A DNA stretch of 64,000 nt from Myxococcales bacterium (GTDB taxonomy: Bacteria > Myxococcota_A > Polyangia > Palsa-1104): assembly GCA_003170275.1 (NCBI GenBank), contig PNAM01000055.1:87423-151422 (forward strand), read 5' to 3'. Made by a program: the position numbers and the translations under genes. Numbering within the stretch: the stretch's first letter is position 1; every line of letters starts with the position of its first letter. Shown one piece after another: positions 30,318-40,975 of this stretch. The notes below the pieces were generated by a model, which was not told where the DNA came from, did not search any database, and was given only the letters and a program-made list of their open reading frames with translations.

Positions 30318-32491
30318 GCCCGGGGCTCACGCCGCCGGCCGGGTATCTCGTCGACCGCAAGCCCAAGCGGCGCTTTCGCACGCGCGTGTTCTTCTACATC
30401 CTGACGCTCTCCCTGGCCACCTCGGCGATCTCGGGCGCGGTCTACTACAGCCGGCAGGTCAAGTTCATCGAGAAGGATCGCGCGCGCCGCGCCCACACGC
30501 TGCTCACCAGCCTGGCGACGCAGGCGGAGCTGGGCGCCTACGCCGGCGACGCGGCGCTGGTCGATCTGCCGGCGCGCCGCACCTTCCGCGAAGAGGACGT
30601 GGTGCTGGTCGGCATCTACGACACCGCGGGCAAGGAGATCTTGCGCTTTTCGGCGCCGGCGCTCGGCTCGCCGCCCGGGCCGCCGATGAACGCGCTCGGC
30701 CCGATGATGCACGATCCGGAGGCGCCGCCGATGCGCTTCGCGGCCGAATCGTACGACGATCTGTGGGCGCCTATCGTCACCAGCGCGCGGCCTGCCGCCG
30801 TCGCTGCCTCCTCGGAGCCGGGCGGCGCGCCCCCGCGGCGCGAGGTGGTCGGGCTGGCGCGCGTCGGCCTATCGCTCACGCCGGCGCGCGAGCAGCTCGC
30901 CGAGGTGCTGGCGACCGGCGTGTACCTGGCCGCCGGCCTGCTGTTCCTCGGCGCGCTGGCCGCGCTCTTGATCGCCGGGCGCATCTCCGATCCGATCCTC
31001 GCTCTGGCGCGCGGCGCCGACGAGATCCGCGCGGGCAACCTGGACGTCGAGATCAAGGTGGGATCCAAGGACGAGCTCGGTCTGCTCGCCGAGTCGTTCA
31101 ACCGCATGGCCGCGCAGCTGCGCGAGACCATGTCCAAGCTCGAGGCGCTCAACAAGAACCTCGAGTCCGAAGTCACGCGGCGCACCGACGAGATCCGCCG
31201 CTCCGCCGAGTTCACCGAGGTGCTCAACGCGCCGATCGATCTGCCGCAAGGCCCGGCCCAGGCCGACGCGCGATCGGGCGACGCGCACCCCGAGCTGACC
31301 CGGCTCCTCGACGGCGCGCTGGCGTCGCTGCAGGCGGGCACCTCGGTCCACGCGGCGGCGATCTTGTTGACGTTCGAGGAGGCGCTCGAGTTCGAGCTGC
31401 AGGTGGCGGCCTCGCGCGGCGCCGACGTGCGCGCGTTCGGCGTCATGCCGTCCCGCGAGGAGTGCGCGGCCGGCAAGCCGGTGGTCGAGCCAACGCGCGC
31501 GATGGTGCCGATCTTGTTCCGCGGCCAGCCGGAGGGCGCCATCGTGCTCGTCGACGAGCAGCTCTCGCCGCACGCGGTCGAGTTCGCCGCGCGCGCCGCC
31601 GGCCAGCTGGCGATCGCCATCTCGAACGCGCGCGCCTACGGGGCGCTGCAGCACCTGGCGCGCGAGCTCACGGAGCGCAACTCCGCGCTGGAGAAGCAGC
31701 GCGATCAGCTCTCGGAGATGAACCGCCTCAAGTCCGAGTTCCTCGCCAACGTCTCGCACGAGCTGCGCACGCCGCTCAACGCGATCCTCGGCTACGCCGA
31801 GATCATCACCGAGGGCATCTACGGCCCGGTCACCGGCGAGCAGCGCGAGGGCCTCGCCGGCATCGAAGAGTCCGGCCGCAACCTGCTCACGCTGATCAAC
31901 CAGATCCTCGATCTGTCGAAGGTGGAGTCGGGCAAGATCGAGGTGTACGTGACCGACGTGCCGGTGCACGACATCGTGCAAGCGGTGGTCTCCGAGGCGC
32001 AGCCGCTCTCCAAGGCACGCCCATATAAGGTGGAGGCGCGCTGCCCGAGCCGCATCGTGATCAAGACCGACGCCGCCAAGATGAAGCAGATCCTGACCAA
32101 CCTGGTCTCGAACGCGGTCAAGTTCACCGAGCAGGGGTCGGTGATCGTCACCCTGCAGTCGACCGAGAGCGGCGGCGCGGCGATCAGCGTGCGCGACACC
32201 GGCATCGGCATCAAGCGCGACGACCAGCAGCTGATCTTCGAGGAATTTCGCCAGGTCGACGGTTCCTCGACGCGCAAGTACCAGGGCACCGGCCTGGGCC
32301 TGGCGATCGCGCGGCGCTTCGCGACCCTGTTGTCGGGCACGCTCACCGTCGACAGCGTGCCCGGCCACGGCTCGACCTTCACGCTCACGCTGCCGCCCGA
32401 GCCGCGCCTCGGCGGACGGCCGCCAACACCACCTCCCCCGCCAGCCCGAATCACTGGCAAGATGGATCCGGTACGGAGACCGACCAAATGA
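30314..32491 (+). CDS. Transmembrane sensor histidine kinase (HAMP-GAF-HisKA-HATPase)
   Basis: 725-residue inner-membrane kinase. TM1 is near residues 25-45, an extracytoplasmic region follows, TM2 is near 195-215, then HAMP (RISDPILALARG, ELGLLAESFNRM). A GAF-like region spans ~310-450, HisKA has His482 in FLANVSHELRTPLNA, and the ATPase has the N box (LTNLVSNAVKF) and G boxes (DTGIGI, GTGLGLA). It is coupled by overlap to the upstream solute-binding protein and to the downstream receiver, so the three are likely one signalling unit. The binding protein may be its ligand sensor. Confidence 0.93.
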   Translation: MSPGLTPPAGYLVDRKPKRRFRTRVFFYILTLSLATSAISGAVYYSRQVKFIEKDRARRAHTLLTSLATQAELGAYAGDAALVDLPARRTFREEDVVLVGIYDTAGKEILRFSAPALGSPPGPPMNALGPMMHDPEAPPMRFAAESYDDLWAPIVTSARPAAVAASSEPGGAPPRREVVGLARVGLSLTPAREQLAEVLATGVYLAAGLLFLGALAALLIAGRISDPILALARGADEIRAGNLDVEIKVGSKDELGLLAESFNRMAAQLRETMSKLEALNKNLESEVTRRTDEIRRSAEFTEVLNAPIDLPQGPAQADARSGDAHPELTRLLDGALASLQAGTSVHAAAILLTFEEALEFELQVAASRGADVRAFGVMPSREECAAGKPVVEPTRAMVPILFRGQPEGAIVLVDEQLSPHAVEFAARAAGQLAIAISNARAYGALQHLARELTERNSALEKQRDQLSEMNRLKSEFLANVSHELRTPLNAILGYAEIITEGIYGPVTGEQREGLAGIEESGRNLLTLINQILDLSKVESGKIEVYVTDVPVHDIVQAVVSEAQPLSKARPYKVEARCPSRIVIKTDAAKMKQILTNLVSNAVKFTEQGSVIVTLQSTESGGAAISVRDTGIGIKRDDQQLIFEEFRQVDGSSTRKYQGTGLGLAIARRFATLLSGTLTVDSVPGHGSTFTLTLPPEPRLGGRPPTPPPPPARITGKMDPVRRPTK

Positions 32492-32865
32492 CCGCCGCTC
32501 AAAAGACCGTCATGCTCGTGGAAGACAACCCGCACAACCGCAAGATCTTCTCGGGCATGCTCGCGCACGCGGGCTTTCGCGTGATCGAGGCCGAGGACGG
32601 CTATCAGGCGCTCGAGAAGGTGAAGACCGAGAAGCCCGACCTGATCTTGATGGACCTGTCGATCCCCGGGGTCGACGGGTGGGAAGTCACCCGTCGTTTG
32701 AAATCGCTCGAGCACTCCAAGTCGATCCCGATCATCGCGCTGACTGCGCACGCGATGCGCGGCGACGAGGAGCGCGCCATCCAGGCCGGCTGCGACGGCT
32801 ACCTGGCCAAGCCGATCTCGCCCAAAAAGGTCGTCGAAGAGGTAAAGCGCTACCTGAAGATGTAG
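32488..32865 (+). CDS. Receiver-only response regulator (DivK-like)
   Basis: 125-residue single-domain receiver. Acidic residues are in VEDN (residues 11-14), the phospho-acceptor is Asp56 (LILMDLSIP), and the switch Thr (LTAHAM) and Lys (LAKPI) are present. The sequence is DivK-like. ATG overlaps the histidine kinase stop by 4 bases, so it is very likely its cognate regulator. It lacks an output domain and may talk to the adenylate cyclase encoded downstream. An inverted repeat follows the stop codon. Confidence 0.93.
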   Translation: MTAAQKTVMLVEDNPHNRKIFSGMLAHAGFRVIEAEDGYQALEKVKTEKPDLILMDLSIPGVDGWEVTRRLKSLEHSKSIPIIALTAHAMRGDEERAIQAGCDGYLAKPISPKKVVEEVKRYLKM

Positions 32866-32874
32866 GTAGGGTCT

Positions 32875-32900
32875 GGCAAGCCCGGTCGTTTTGGCTTGTC
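32875..32900. repeat. Inverted repeat overlapping a -35 box
   Basis: GGCAAGCC and GGCTTGTC form an 8-base-pair stem (one G-T pair) with a 10-base loop, just after the receiver gene stop. It may be a terminator for the upstream operon, although no T-run follows it, or an operator for the cyclase promoter. Confidence 0.45.
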
Positions 32901-32924
32901 CTCCGATCGCGCGGTAGTTAAAAT
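32896..32924 (+). promoter_or_regulatory. Predicted promoter of the FHA-GAF-cyclase gene
   Basis: TTGTCC and TAAAAT with a 17-base spacer. Transcription would start near 32931, leaving a leader of about 33 bases. The right arm of an inverted repeat (32875-32900) overlaps the -35 box. Confidence 0.6.
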
Positions 32925-32963
32925 GGACTGCCGTCTCAGGAGTAGACTGGTCCGACCGAGCGC

Positions 32964-34577
<1,614 letters not shown>

Positions 34578-34607
34578 TTTCGCTCCCGCCGTTGTAGAAT
34601 CCCCACG

Positions 34608-35273
34608 ATGACCCGCGCGCTCCTGCTGTTGCTGACGGTGCTGCCGGCGGCGGTGCACGCGCAACAGACGCAACAGACGCCCGAGGCGCCCGAGGCCGCA
34701 GAGACCGTCGAGCGTGCGCACGGGCGCACCTGGCCGGTGACGCTCGATCCGCACGTGCTGATCGGCGTCGAGCCGCACGGCGCGCGCGGGGCGCCGATCG
34801 CGTTCGGCGTGGGCGGCGATCTGTTGTGGCGCGGGCGACTGGGCGCGTTCGTCGGCGTGCTGTCGAGCTCGGGCACCGCGCTCCTGCCGGCGCAGCGCAA
34901 CGGCGTGCCGCTGCGCTCGCTGTCGGATCGCATCTCGGTGCCGATCGCGTTGGAGTGGCGCCCGTTCGCCACGCTCGGGCGCCGCGCACATCCGTGGGTG
35001 GAGCAGCTGCTCGCCGGGATCCAGGCGCAGGTCGGGCTGTCGGTCGAGCACCTGCGCACCAGCGACGATTCGCAGACCACCGCGGGCCTGCACCTGGCGG
35101 CCGGGCTAGAGGTGCCGGTGATCGGCGGGCCGACCGCGGGCGGGCTGACGCTCAAGCTGTGGGGGCGCCTGCTCATCACCGAGGACGTGGCGCTCGACGT
35201 CACCCAGGCGCAGACGGTGTTCGAGCCGGGCGTGAGCGGACAGATCTTCGGCGGGCTGTGCTACTACCCGTGA
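34608..35273 (+). CDS. Probable outer-membrane/periplasmic protein, function unknown
   Basis: 221-residue exported protein with a signal peptide ending at VHAQ. The mature part alternates hydrophobic and polar residues and has Gly-rich turns (FGVGGDLLWRGRLGAF, HLAAGLEVPVIGG), consistent with a small beta-barrel. Its stop overlaps the next gene's GTG by 4 bases. A -10-like TAGAAT lies 7 bases before the ATG, without a clear -35, so a leaderless message is possible but weakly supported. The family is not recognised. Confidence 0.7.
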   Translation: MTRALLLLLTVLPAAVHAQQTQQTPEAPEAAETVERAHGRTWPVTLDPHVLIGVEPHGARGAPIAFGVGGDLLWRGRLGAFVGVLSSSGTALLPAQRNGVPLRSLSDRISVPIALEWRPFATLGRRAHPWVEQLLAGIQAQVGLSVEHLRTSDDSQTTAGLHLAAGLEVPVIGGPTAGGLTLKLWGRLLITEDVALDVTQAQTVFEPGVSGQIFGGLCYYP

Positions 35274-36970
35274 GCGATCCCGAGACCAGCGACGCGGCGG
35301 CGCTCGAGATCTGGAACCATCGCTTCGCGCAGATCGCCGAGGAGATGGGCATCGCGCTGCGCCGTTCGGCGTTTTCGCCCAACATCAAGGAGCGCCACGA
35401 CTACTCGTGCGCGCTGTTCGATGCCGGCGGGCGACTGGTGGCGCAGGCGGCCGACATCCCGGTGCACCTGGGCTCGATGCCGCTGTCGGTGCGCGCGGTG
35501 ATCGAGCGCGTGCCGCTGACCGACGGGGAGCTGGGCATCGTCAACGATCCGTACGCGGGAGGGACGCACCTTCCCGACGTGACGCTGGTGGCGCCGGTGC
35601 ATGGCGCGTCGGGGCAGCGCATCGGTTGGGTGGCGTGCCGCGCGCATCACGCCGACGTGGGCGGGACGAGCCCCGGCTCGATGCCGGTGGGCGTGCGGCC
35701 GTTGACCGACGACGCGCTACCCGAGGCCGAGGACACCGCGCCGGCGATGGGCGCGCGCTACCGCGAGTTCGTCGCGCCGTCGACGCTGCGCTACCGGCCG
35801 GTGACCATCGACGAAGAGGGCGTGCGGATCGAGCCGTGCAAGCTCACCGACGAAGTCGCGCAGCGCTTCTGCGCGGCCGGGCGCGGCACCGACGAGCGAC
35901 GAGGCGATCTGGCGGCGCAGCGCGCTGCGATCGAGGTCGGCCGTCGCCGGCTGCAAGCGCTCGCCGAGCGTACCGGCGAAGCCGAGCTCGAGGCGCGCGG
36001 GCAGGCGCTCATCGACTACGCGGCGCGGCTGATGCGCGCGCAGATCGCCGCCATCCCCGACGGCATCTACGCGTTCGCCGATTCGCTCGACGACGACGGC
36101 GCGGGGAAGAACGAGATCGGGCTGCGCGTCACGCTGCAGATCGCCGGCGAGCGCGCGCGCATCGACTTCTCCGACAGCGACGACCAGGTCGCCGGGCCGC
36201 TCAACGCGGTGTATGCGGTGACGCTGTCGGCGGTGGTGTACGCGTTCCGGCTGCTGTTGCCCGAGGACGCGCCGACCAACGAGGGCTTGTACGAGCCGCT
36301 CGAGGTGATCGCGCCCGCGGGCACGGTGCTCAACGCGCGACCGCCGTGCGCGGTGGCGGCGGGCAACGTGGAGACCTCGCAGCGGATCGTCGACGTGGTG
36401 CTGGGCGCGCTGGCGCAGGCGCTCCCCGCGCGCATCCCGGCGGCGAGCGCGGGGACCATGACCAACCTGCTGCTCGGCGGGCCGGCGTGGGCGTACTACG
36501 AGACCATCGCCGGCGGCAGCGGCGCGTGGTCGTCGGGGGCGGGCGCGAGCGCAATCCAGACGCACATGACCAACACGCTCAACACGCCGGTCGAGGCGCT
36601 CGAGCACGCGGTGCCGGTGCGCGTGATCCGCTACCAGCGACGGCGCGGGTCGGGCGGAGGCGGGCTGCACCACGGCGGCGACGGCGTGATCCGCGAGCTC
36701 GAGCTGCTCGCGGACGCCGAGGTGACGCTGGTAGCCGACCGTCGCCGGCGGCCGCCGTACGGGCTGTCGGGCGGAGGGCCGGCGTCACTCGGCGAGGATC
36801 TGCTCACCCGCGACGGCCGCACCGTGCGCCTTCCCGGCAAGGTGACGTTTCACGGGCGCGCCGGCGATCGATTGCGCATCGGCACGCCCGGCGGCGGCGG
36901 CTTCGGCGACCCGATCCGCGCCAAGTTCTGGGCCGCGGTGCTCTCTGGCAGCGCGCTCAAGCTCGACTGA
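35270..36970 (+). CDS. Hydantoinase B/oxoprolinase-family protein (stand-alone HyuB-like subunit)
   Basis: 566-residue cytosolic protein of the HyuB family. Family motifs seen include SPNIKERHDYSCALFD and HLGSMP near the N-terminus, NDPYAGGTHLPD near residue 90, AHHADVGG near 130 and a Gly-rich C-terminus (GTPGGGGFGDP). Members with HyuA hydrolyse 5-membered rings such as hydantoins or oxoproline, or carboxylate ketones; HyuA is absent here, so activity may need a partner elsewhere. GTG 35270 overlaps the previous stop (GTGA). Confidence 0.88.
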   Translation: MSDPETSDAAALEIWNHRFAQIAEEMGIALRRSAFSPNIKERHDYSCALFDAGGRLVAQAADIPVHLGSMPLSVRAVIERVPLTDGELGIVNDPYAGGTHLPDVTLVAPVHGASGQRIGWVACRAHHADVGGTSPGSMPVGVRPLTDDALPEAEDTAPAMGARYREFVAPSTLRYRPVTIDEEGVRIEPCKLTDEVAQRFCAAGRGTDERRGDLAAQRAAIEVGRRRLQALAERTGEAELEARGQALIDYAARLMRAQIAAIPDGIYAFADSLDDDGAGKNEIGLRVTLQIAGERARIDFSDSDDQVAGPLNAVYAVTLSAVVYAFRLLLPEDAPTNEGLYEPLEVIAPAGTVLNARPPCAVAAGNVETSQRIVDVVLGALAQALPARIPAASAGTMTNLLLGGPAWAYYETIAGGSGAWSSGAGASAIQTHMTNTLNTPVEALEHAVPVRVIRYQRRRGSGGGGLHHGGDGVIRELELLADAEVTLVADRRRRPPYGLSGGGPASLGEDLLTRDGRTVRLPGKVTFHGRAGDRLRIGTPGGGGFGDPIRAKFWAAVLSGSALKLD

Positions 36971-36977
36971 AAAAGAC

Positions 36978-39140
36978 CTACGAAGTGTTGTCGAGGACTT
37001 CGCGGACGCGGCGGGCGAGGGCGGCGACCGAGAAGGGCTTTTGCAGGAAGGTGAGGTCGGCGGCGAGCGCGCCCTGACGGACCATGGTCTCGCCGGGGTA
37101 GCCGGAGATGTAGAGCACCTTCAGGCTGGGGCGGAGCACGTGCAGGCGGGCGGCGACCTCGCTGCCGCTCATGCGCGGCATGATCACGTCGGTGAGCAGC
37201 AGATCGACGCGACCGGCGTGCGCCTCGATCACGCTGAGCGCCTCCACGCCGTCGCGCGCCTGCAGCACCTGGTAGCCGTGCGTGTCCAGCACGTCGGAAA
37301 TGAACACGCGCACGTCGGCGTCGTCCTCGACGAGCAGGATGGTCTCGGCGCCGCGCGCCACCACGCTGTCGGTGACCGCCGGCTGGCTCACCGGCGCGTC
37401 CACCGCCGGCAGCCAGACGCGGAACAGCGCGCCCCGCTGCGGCTCGCTCTCGACGGCGATGTACCCGCCGCTCTGCGTGACGATGCCGTACACCGTCGAC
37501 AGCCCGAGCCCGGTGCCTTTGCCGCGGCTCTTGGTGGTGAAGAACGGCTCGAACGCGCGCGCGCGCGTATCGACGTCCATGCCGACGCCGTCGTCCTCCA
37601 CCTCGAGCAGCACGTAGCGACCCGGCGGCACATCCTCGAACGCACCGGCAGCGACGGTGGCGTTGCGGGTGTGAATGGTGAGCTCGCCGCCCGACGGCAT
37701 CGCGTCGCGCGCGTTGACGGTCAGGTTGAGCAGCACCTGTTCGATCTGCCCCGGGTCGGCCTTGACCCGCCACAGCGACGGATCGAGCTGCGCGCTCAGC
37801 TCCACGTCCTCGCCGATCAGCCGGCGCAGCATGGTGGTCATGGCGGTCACCGCGACATTCAAGTCGAGGATCTTGGGCTGCAGCACCTGCTTGCGACTGA
37901 ACGCGAGGAGCTGCGAGGTGAGCTGCGCCGCGCGCGAGGCCGCCCGGTGGATCTGCTCGGCCTGGCGCCGCTGCGGCGGCTGCACCGTGTCCGTCTGCAA
38001 CAGCAGCTCGGAGTGCCCGAGGATGGCGGTGAGCAGGTTGTTGAAGTCGTGCGCCACACCGCCCGCCAGCCGCCCGATCGCGTCCATCTTCTGCGATTGG
38101 CGCAGCTGCTCCTCGAGGCGGCGGGTCTCGGTCACGTCGCGCAAGAACACCATCACCGCCGGCTCGCCGTCGAAGTCGACGTGCAGCCCCACCACGTCGG
38201 CCACCACCTCGGAGCCGTCGCGGCGCTTGAGGCGGGCGTCGGCGGGCGAGCGCTCGCTGGCCGGGGACAGATCGAACGCCGACCGCCCCACCAGCTCGTC
38301 GGCGCGCTCGAACCCGAGGTAGCTCACCGCCGCCGGGTTGACGTAGACGATGCGCTTGTTGCGGTGCACCAGGATGCCGTACGGCGATCGTTCGATGAGC
38401 GAGCGAAAGCTCTCCTCGGAGCGGCGCACCAGCTGCTCGGCGCGCTCGCGGTCGCTGGTGTCGCGCACCGCGACCACGCGCATGTTGCGCCCGTTGTGCT
38501 GCACGGTCTTGGCGCGCAGCTCCACCGGAAACTCGGTGCCGTCCTTGCGCAGCCCCGCCGCCGCGTAGTGCAGGCTCTCGTTGGTCGCCGCCCGGGCGCG
38601 CGCATCGTCGCGAAAGCGCGGCGCCAGGAACTCGAGGAACGAGCGCCCTACCATCTCGGCGCGCGTCAGGCCGTGCATCTGAGCGAGCGCCGGATTCACG
38701 TCGACCAGCTTGCCCGCCTCGTGCACCGCCACGCCCTCGAACGCGGCGTCGGACAAGAGCCGGAAGCGATCCTCCGAGTGGCGCAGCGCCTCCTCGGCCA
38801 ACTTGCGCTCGGTGATGTCGCGGATCACGCTCACCAGCACCTGCTCGCCGAGAACTTCGGCCCGCTGCGACGAGATCTCGCACGGGAACAGCGTGCCGTC
38901 CTTCCGGCGGTGCGTGGACTGAAAGCCGATCCCGCGCTCGTTGGCCACCTGCATCTGCGCGGCGATCTCGGGGATTGTCTCCGGCGCGCGCAGGTCCGCG
39001 ATGCGCAGCGCGAGCATCTCGGCGTACGTGTAGCCGTACGCGCCCAACGCCGCGTCGTTCGCGTCGACGATCCGCCCGTCGGTGCCGATCACCAGGAGGA
39101 TGTCGCGCACCAGCCCGGCGACGCAGTCGAGCGGCCGCAT
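36978..39140 (-). CDS. Hybrid sensor histidine kinase with three PAS domains and a receiver
   Basis: 720-residue soluble kinase with no clear transmembrane helix. Three PAS domains occupy about residues 1-350, ending with DVTETRRLEEQLRQ. The histidine box is RLAGGVAHDFNNLLTA with His364; the ATPase shows LLNLTVNARDAM and GTGLGLS. A C-terminal receiver has Asp651 in DLLLTDVIMP. This is an internal hybrid kinase of the NtrB-like GGVAHDFNNLL type. The gene converges with the hydantoinase gene (7-base gap) and follows the next kinase by 3 bases, so the two kinases are probably cotranscribed. Confidence 0.92.
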   Translation of the reverse strand: MRPLDCVAGLVRDILLVIGTDGRIVDANDAALGAYGYTYAEMLALRIADLRAPETIPEIAAQMQVANERGIGFQSTHRRKDGTLFPCEISSQRAEVLGEQVLVSVIRDITERKLAEEALRHSEDRFRLLSDAAFEGVAVHEAGKLVDVNPALAQMHGLTRAEMVGRSFLEFLAPRFRDDARARAATNESLHYAAAGLRKDGTEFPVELRAKTVQHNGRNMRVVAVRDTSDRERAEQLVRRSEESFRSLIERSPYGILVHRNKRIVYVNPAAVSYLGFERADELVGRSAFDLSPASERSPADARLKRRDGSEVVADVVGLHVDFDGEPAVMVFLRDVTETRRLEEQLRQSQKMDAIGRLAGGVAHDFNNLLTAILGHSELLLQTDTVQPPQRRQAEQIHRAASRAAQLTSQLLAFSRKQVLQPKILDLNVAVTAMTTMLRRLIGEDVELSAQLDPSLWRVKADPGQIEQVLLNLTVNARDAMPSGGELTIHTRNATVAAGAFEDVPPGRYVLLEVEDDGVGMDVDTRARAFEPFFTTKSRGKGTGLGLSTVYGIVTQSGGYIAVESEPQRGALFRVWLPAVDAPVSQPAVTDSVVARGAETILLVEDDADVRVFISDVLDTHGYQVLQARDGVEALSVIEAHAGRVDLLLTDVIMPRMSGSEVAARLHVLRPSLKVLYISGYPGETMVRQGALAADLTFLQKPFSVAALARRVREVLDNTS

Positions 39141-39143
39141 CGG

Positions 39144-40430
39144 CTAGCCCGCTTCGACCGGCGCGACCGGCGGCACGCACGGCAGCCAGACGATGAACTC
39201 GGCGCCGGCCGGCAACGCGTCCTCGACCTGCACCAGCTCGATGCGCCCGCCGTGCGATCGCACGATCCGCTGCGAGATCGCCAGGCCCAGTCCCGTGCCC
39301 TCACCGACGTCCTTGGTGGTGAAGAAGGGGTCGAAGATCTTGCCCGCCAGCTCGGCCGGTACGCCGGGGCCGGTGTCGCGCACGCTCACCGAGACGCCGT
39401 CGGCGAGCGGTTGGCAGGCGATGAAGATCTCGCCGCCCGGGCCGGCGGCCTGCGCCGCGTTGGTGAGCAGGTTCATGAACACCTGCTGGATCTGCCCACC
39501 GCGGCACATCACCAGCGGCAGCGGCTGCAGGGTCTTGTGCACCTTGACGTGGTCACGCAAGAGCGGCTGGAGCAGGTGCAGGGTGGTCTCGAGGCCGGCG
39601 ATCAGATCGGTCTCCTCGATCTTGCCGATCTGCGGGCGCGAGAAGGTCTTGAGCCCGGCGACGATCTGCGCGGTTCGCTCGGCGCCGGCGCGCACGCTCT
39701 TGAGCAGCCGCTCCCAATCCTCGAGGAGAAACTCGAAGTCGATCGCCTTCTTGAGCTCGACCGCGCGCGTGCGTACGTCCTCGGGCAGCTCGGATGATTC
39801 GTACAAGCCGATCAGGCTGATCAGGTGGCGAAAGTACTGCGCCAAAAAGTCGACGTTGCCGTACACGAAGTTGATCGGATTGTTGAGCTCGTGCGCGATG
39901 CCCGCTACCAGCCGCCCGAGCGACGACATCTTCTCGTTGAGCACCAGCTGGTCCTGCGCGCGACGCAGCGCCTCGGTGCGCTCGGAGACCTTGCGCTCGA
40001 GCTCCTCCTTGGCGTTCCGCTCGCGCGCCAGCAGCGAATGGTACTTGCGCTGCACGCGCGACTCGGCGGTCACGTCGCGGTAGGTCTCGAGCGTCAGGCC
40101 GGCGCCGAGCGGCGTCGACGTGACGATCAGCGTCAGCTCCTCGCCGTCGCCGCGGCGCGCGTGCACCTCGTGCATGCGCAGCGGTTTGCCGGCCTGCACC
40201 GCGCGCTTCATCAGACAGCTCTCCGCGCAGATCTCCAAGTTGAACAGTTGATGACACGGCGTACCCGATCCCGCCAGCTCGACCACCTCGCGTGGGCGCC
40301 GTCCGGTGTACACGTCATACGCCGGATTTCGGTAGAGCACCCGGTGCTCCCCGTCGATGATCACCGCCGCGTCGACCGCCCCCTCCAGCACCCGCCGGAG
40401 GTCCTCGAGCGACGAGGGCATGTTCGGCAC
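39144..40430 (-). CDS. Sensor histidine kinase with Cys-rich PAS domain
   Basis: 428-residue soluble kinase. An N-terminal PAS domain carries a Cys cluster C59-x8-C68-x3-C72 (PCHQLFNLEICAESC), the likely place for a metal, Fe-S cluster or redox switch. A coiled coil follows, then the histidine box (GIAHELNNPINFV, His180) and ATPase domain (LLTNAAQAA, DTGPGV, GTGLGLAIS). I prefer GTG 40430 because GGAGG lies 7 bases upstream and it overlaps the STAS gene's TAG; ATG 40421 is the alternative. The PAS plus coiled coil is similar to the small protein at 46007, which lacks the kinase part. Confidence 0.9.
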   Translation of the reverse strand: MPNMPSSLEDLRRVLEGAVDAAVIIDGEHRVLYRNPAYDVYTGRRPREVVELAGSGTPCHQLFNLEICAESCLMKRAVQAGKPLRMHEVHARRGDGEELTLIVTSTPLGAGLTLETYRDVTAESRVQRKYHSLLARERNAKEELERKVSERTEALRRAQDQLVLNEKMSSLGRLVAGIAHELNNPINFVYGNVDFLAQYFRHLISLIGLYESSELPEDVRTRAVELKKAIDFEFLLEDWERLLKSVRAGAERTAQIVAGLKTFSRPQIGKIEETDLIAGLETTLHLLQPLLRDHVKVHKTLQPLPLVMCRGGQIQQVFMNLLTNAAQAAGPGGEIFIACQPLADGVSVSVRDTGPGVPAELAGKIFDPFFTTKDVGEGTGLGLAISQRIVRSHGGRIELVQVEDALPAGAEFIVWLPCVPPVAPVEAG

Positions 40431-40960
40431 TACGCCCCCTCCTCGGAGAGGAATGACAGGTAGCGCTCGGGCAGCTCGTCGAACATCATCACGCCGCCGC
40501 AGCGCGGGCAGCGGAACGCCGGCACGCTCGGATGCGAGCGCGAGGTCGCGAAGTGCTCCTCCACGTCGAGCAGCTTGTACTCGTCGATGTGGCAGACCTC
40601 GCACACGTACGGCGCCAGGAACGAGACCACCCGCGCGCGCCCACGGAAGTTGTAGATCGTGTTGAGTTGCACCACCACCGTCGGTGAGCAGCGCGCGAAC
40701 CACAGCGTGCTCACCTCCAGGCCGCGCACGAAGTTCACCCATTCGCGCACGCCGCACGAGTTGATGCGCGTGATGCCCTCGAGCTCGAGCTCAACGTCGC
40801 CGCGCAGCTTGCCCGACAGCTCGGAGAAGTCCGCGTTCTCGTTGATCTCGCCCTTGATCTGCACCAACAGGCGCCCGTCCGCCAGGCGTTCGACCCGCCA
40901 GGACAGCGCCTCTCCGGTGCCCGTCACCACGGACGGTCTCTGCGAGCTGTCTTCCGACAT
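40430..40960 (-). CDS. STAS-like domain with C-terminal zinc-ribbon-like Cys cluster (copy A)
   Basis: 176-residue protein, the simplest member of a family with four domains in this window. Residues ~20-115 look like a STAS fold, with the motif [11 protein letters not shown] at the position where SpoIIAA-type anti-anti-sigma factors have DSSG and a phosphorylated Ser; here the second Ser is Cys69. Then come Cys120/Cys123 (APYVCEVC) and Cys151/Cys154 (RCPRCG), a likely zinc ribbon, and YLSFL. Its stop overlaps the Cys-PAS kinase start (TAGTG), so STAS and kinase are one unit. Function is inferred as a signalling adaptor. Confidence 0.8.
   Translation of the reverse strand: MSEDSSQRPSVVTGTGEALSWRVERLADGRLLVQIKGEINENADFSELSGKLRGDVELELEGITRINSCGVREWVNFVRGLEVSTLWFARCSPTVVVQLNTIYNFRGRARVVSFLAPYVCEVCHIDEYKLLDVEEHFATSRSHPSVPAFRCPRCGGVMMFDELPERYLSFLSEEGA
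40438..40442 (-). promoter_or_regulatory. Ribosome binding site that decides a GTG start
   Basis: GGAGG on the minus strand lies 7 bases before GTG 40430, the preferred start of the Cys-PAS kinase, inside the end of the STAS gene. The ATG at 40421 has no comparable site. Confidence 0.6.
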
Positions 40961-40975
40961 GCGTTGACTACGTGA

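Noticed and set aside
36971..36990. Possible terminator between the convergent hydantoinase and kinase genes
   Set aside because: A short T-run is preceded only by a weak 5-base-pair stem on the minus strand, not enough for a call.
37041..39797. 918-codon plus-strand open frame across both histidine kinase genes
   Set aside because: It spans two genes with clear kinase motifs on the minus strand and has none of its own.
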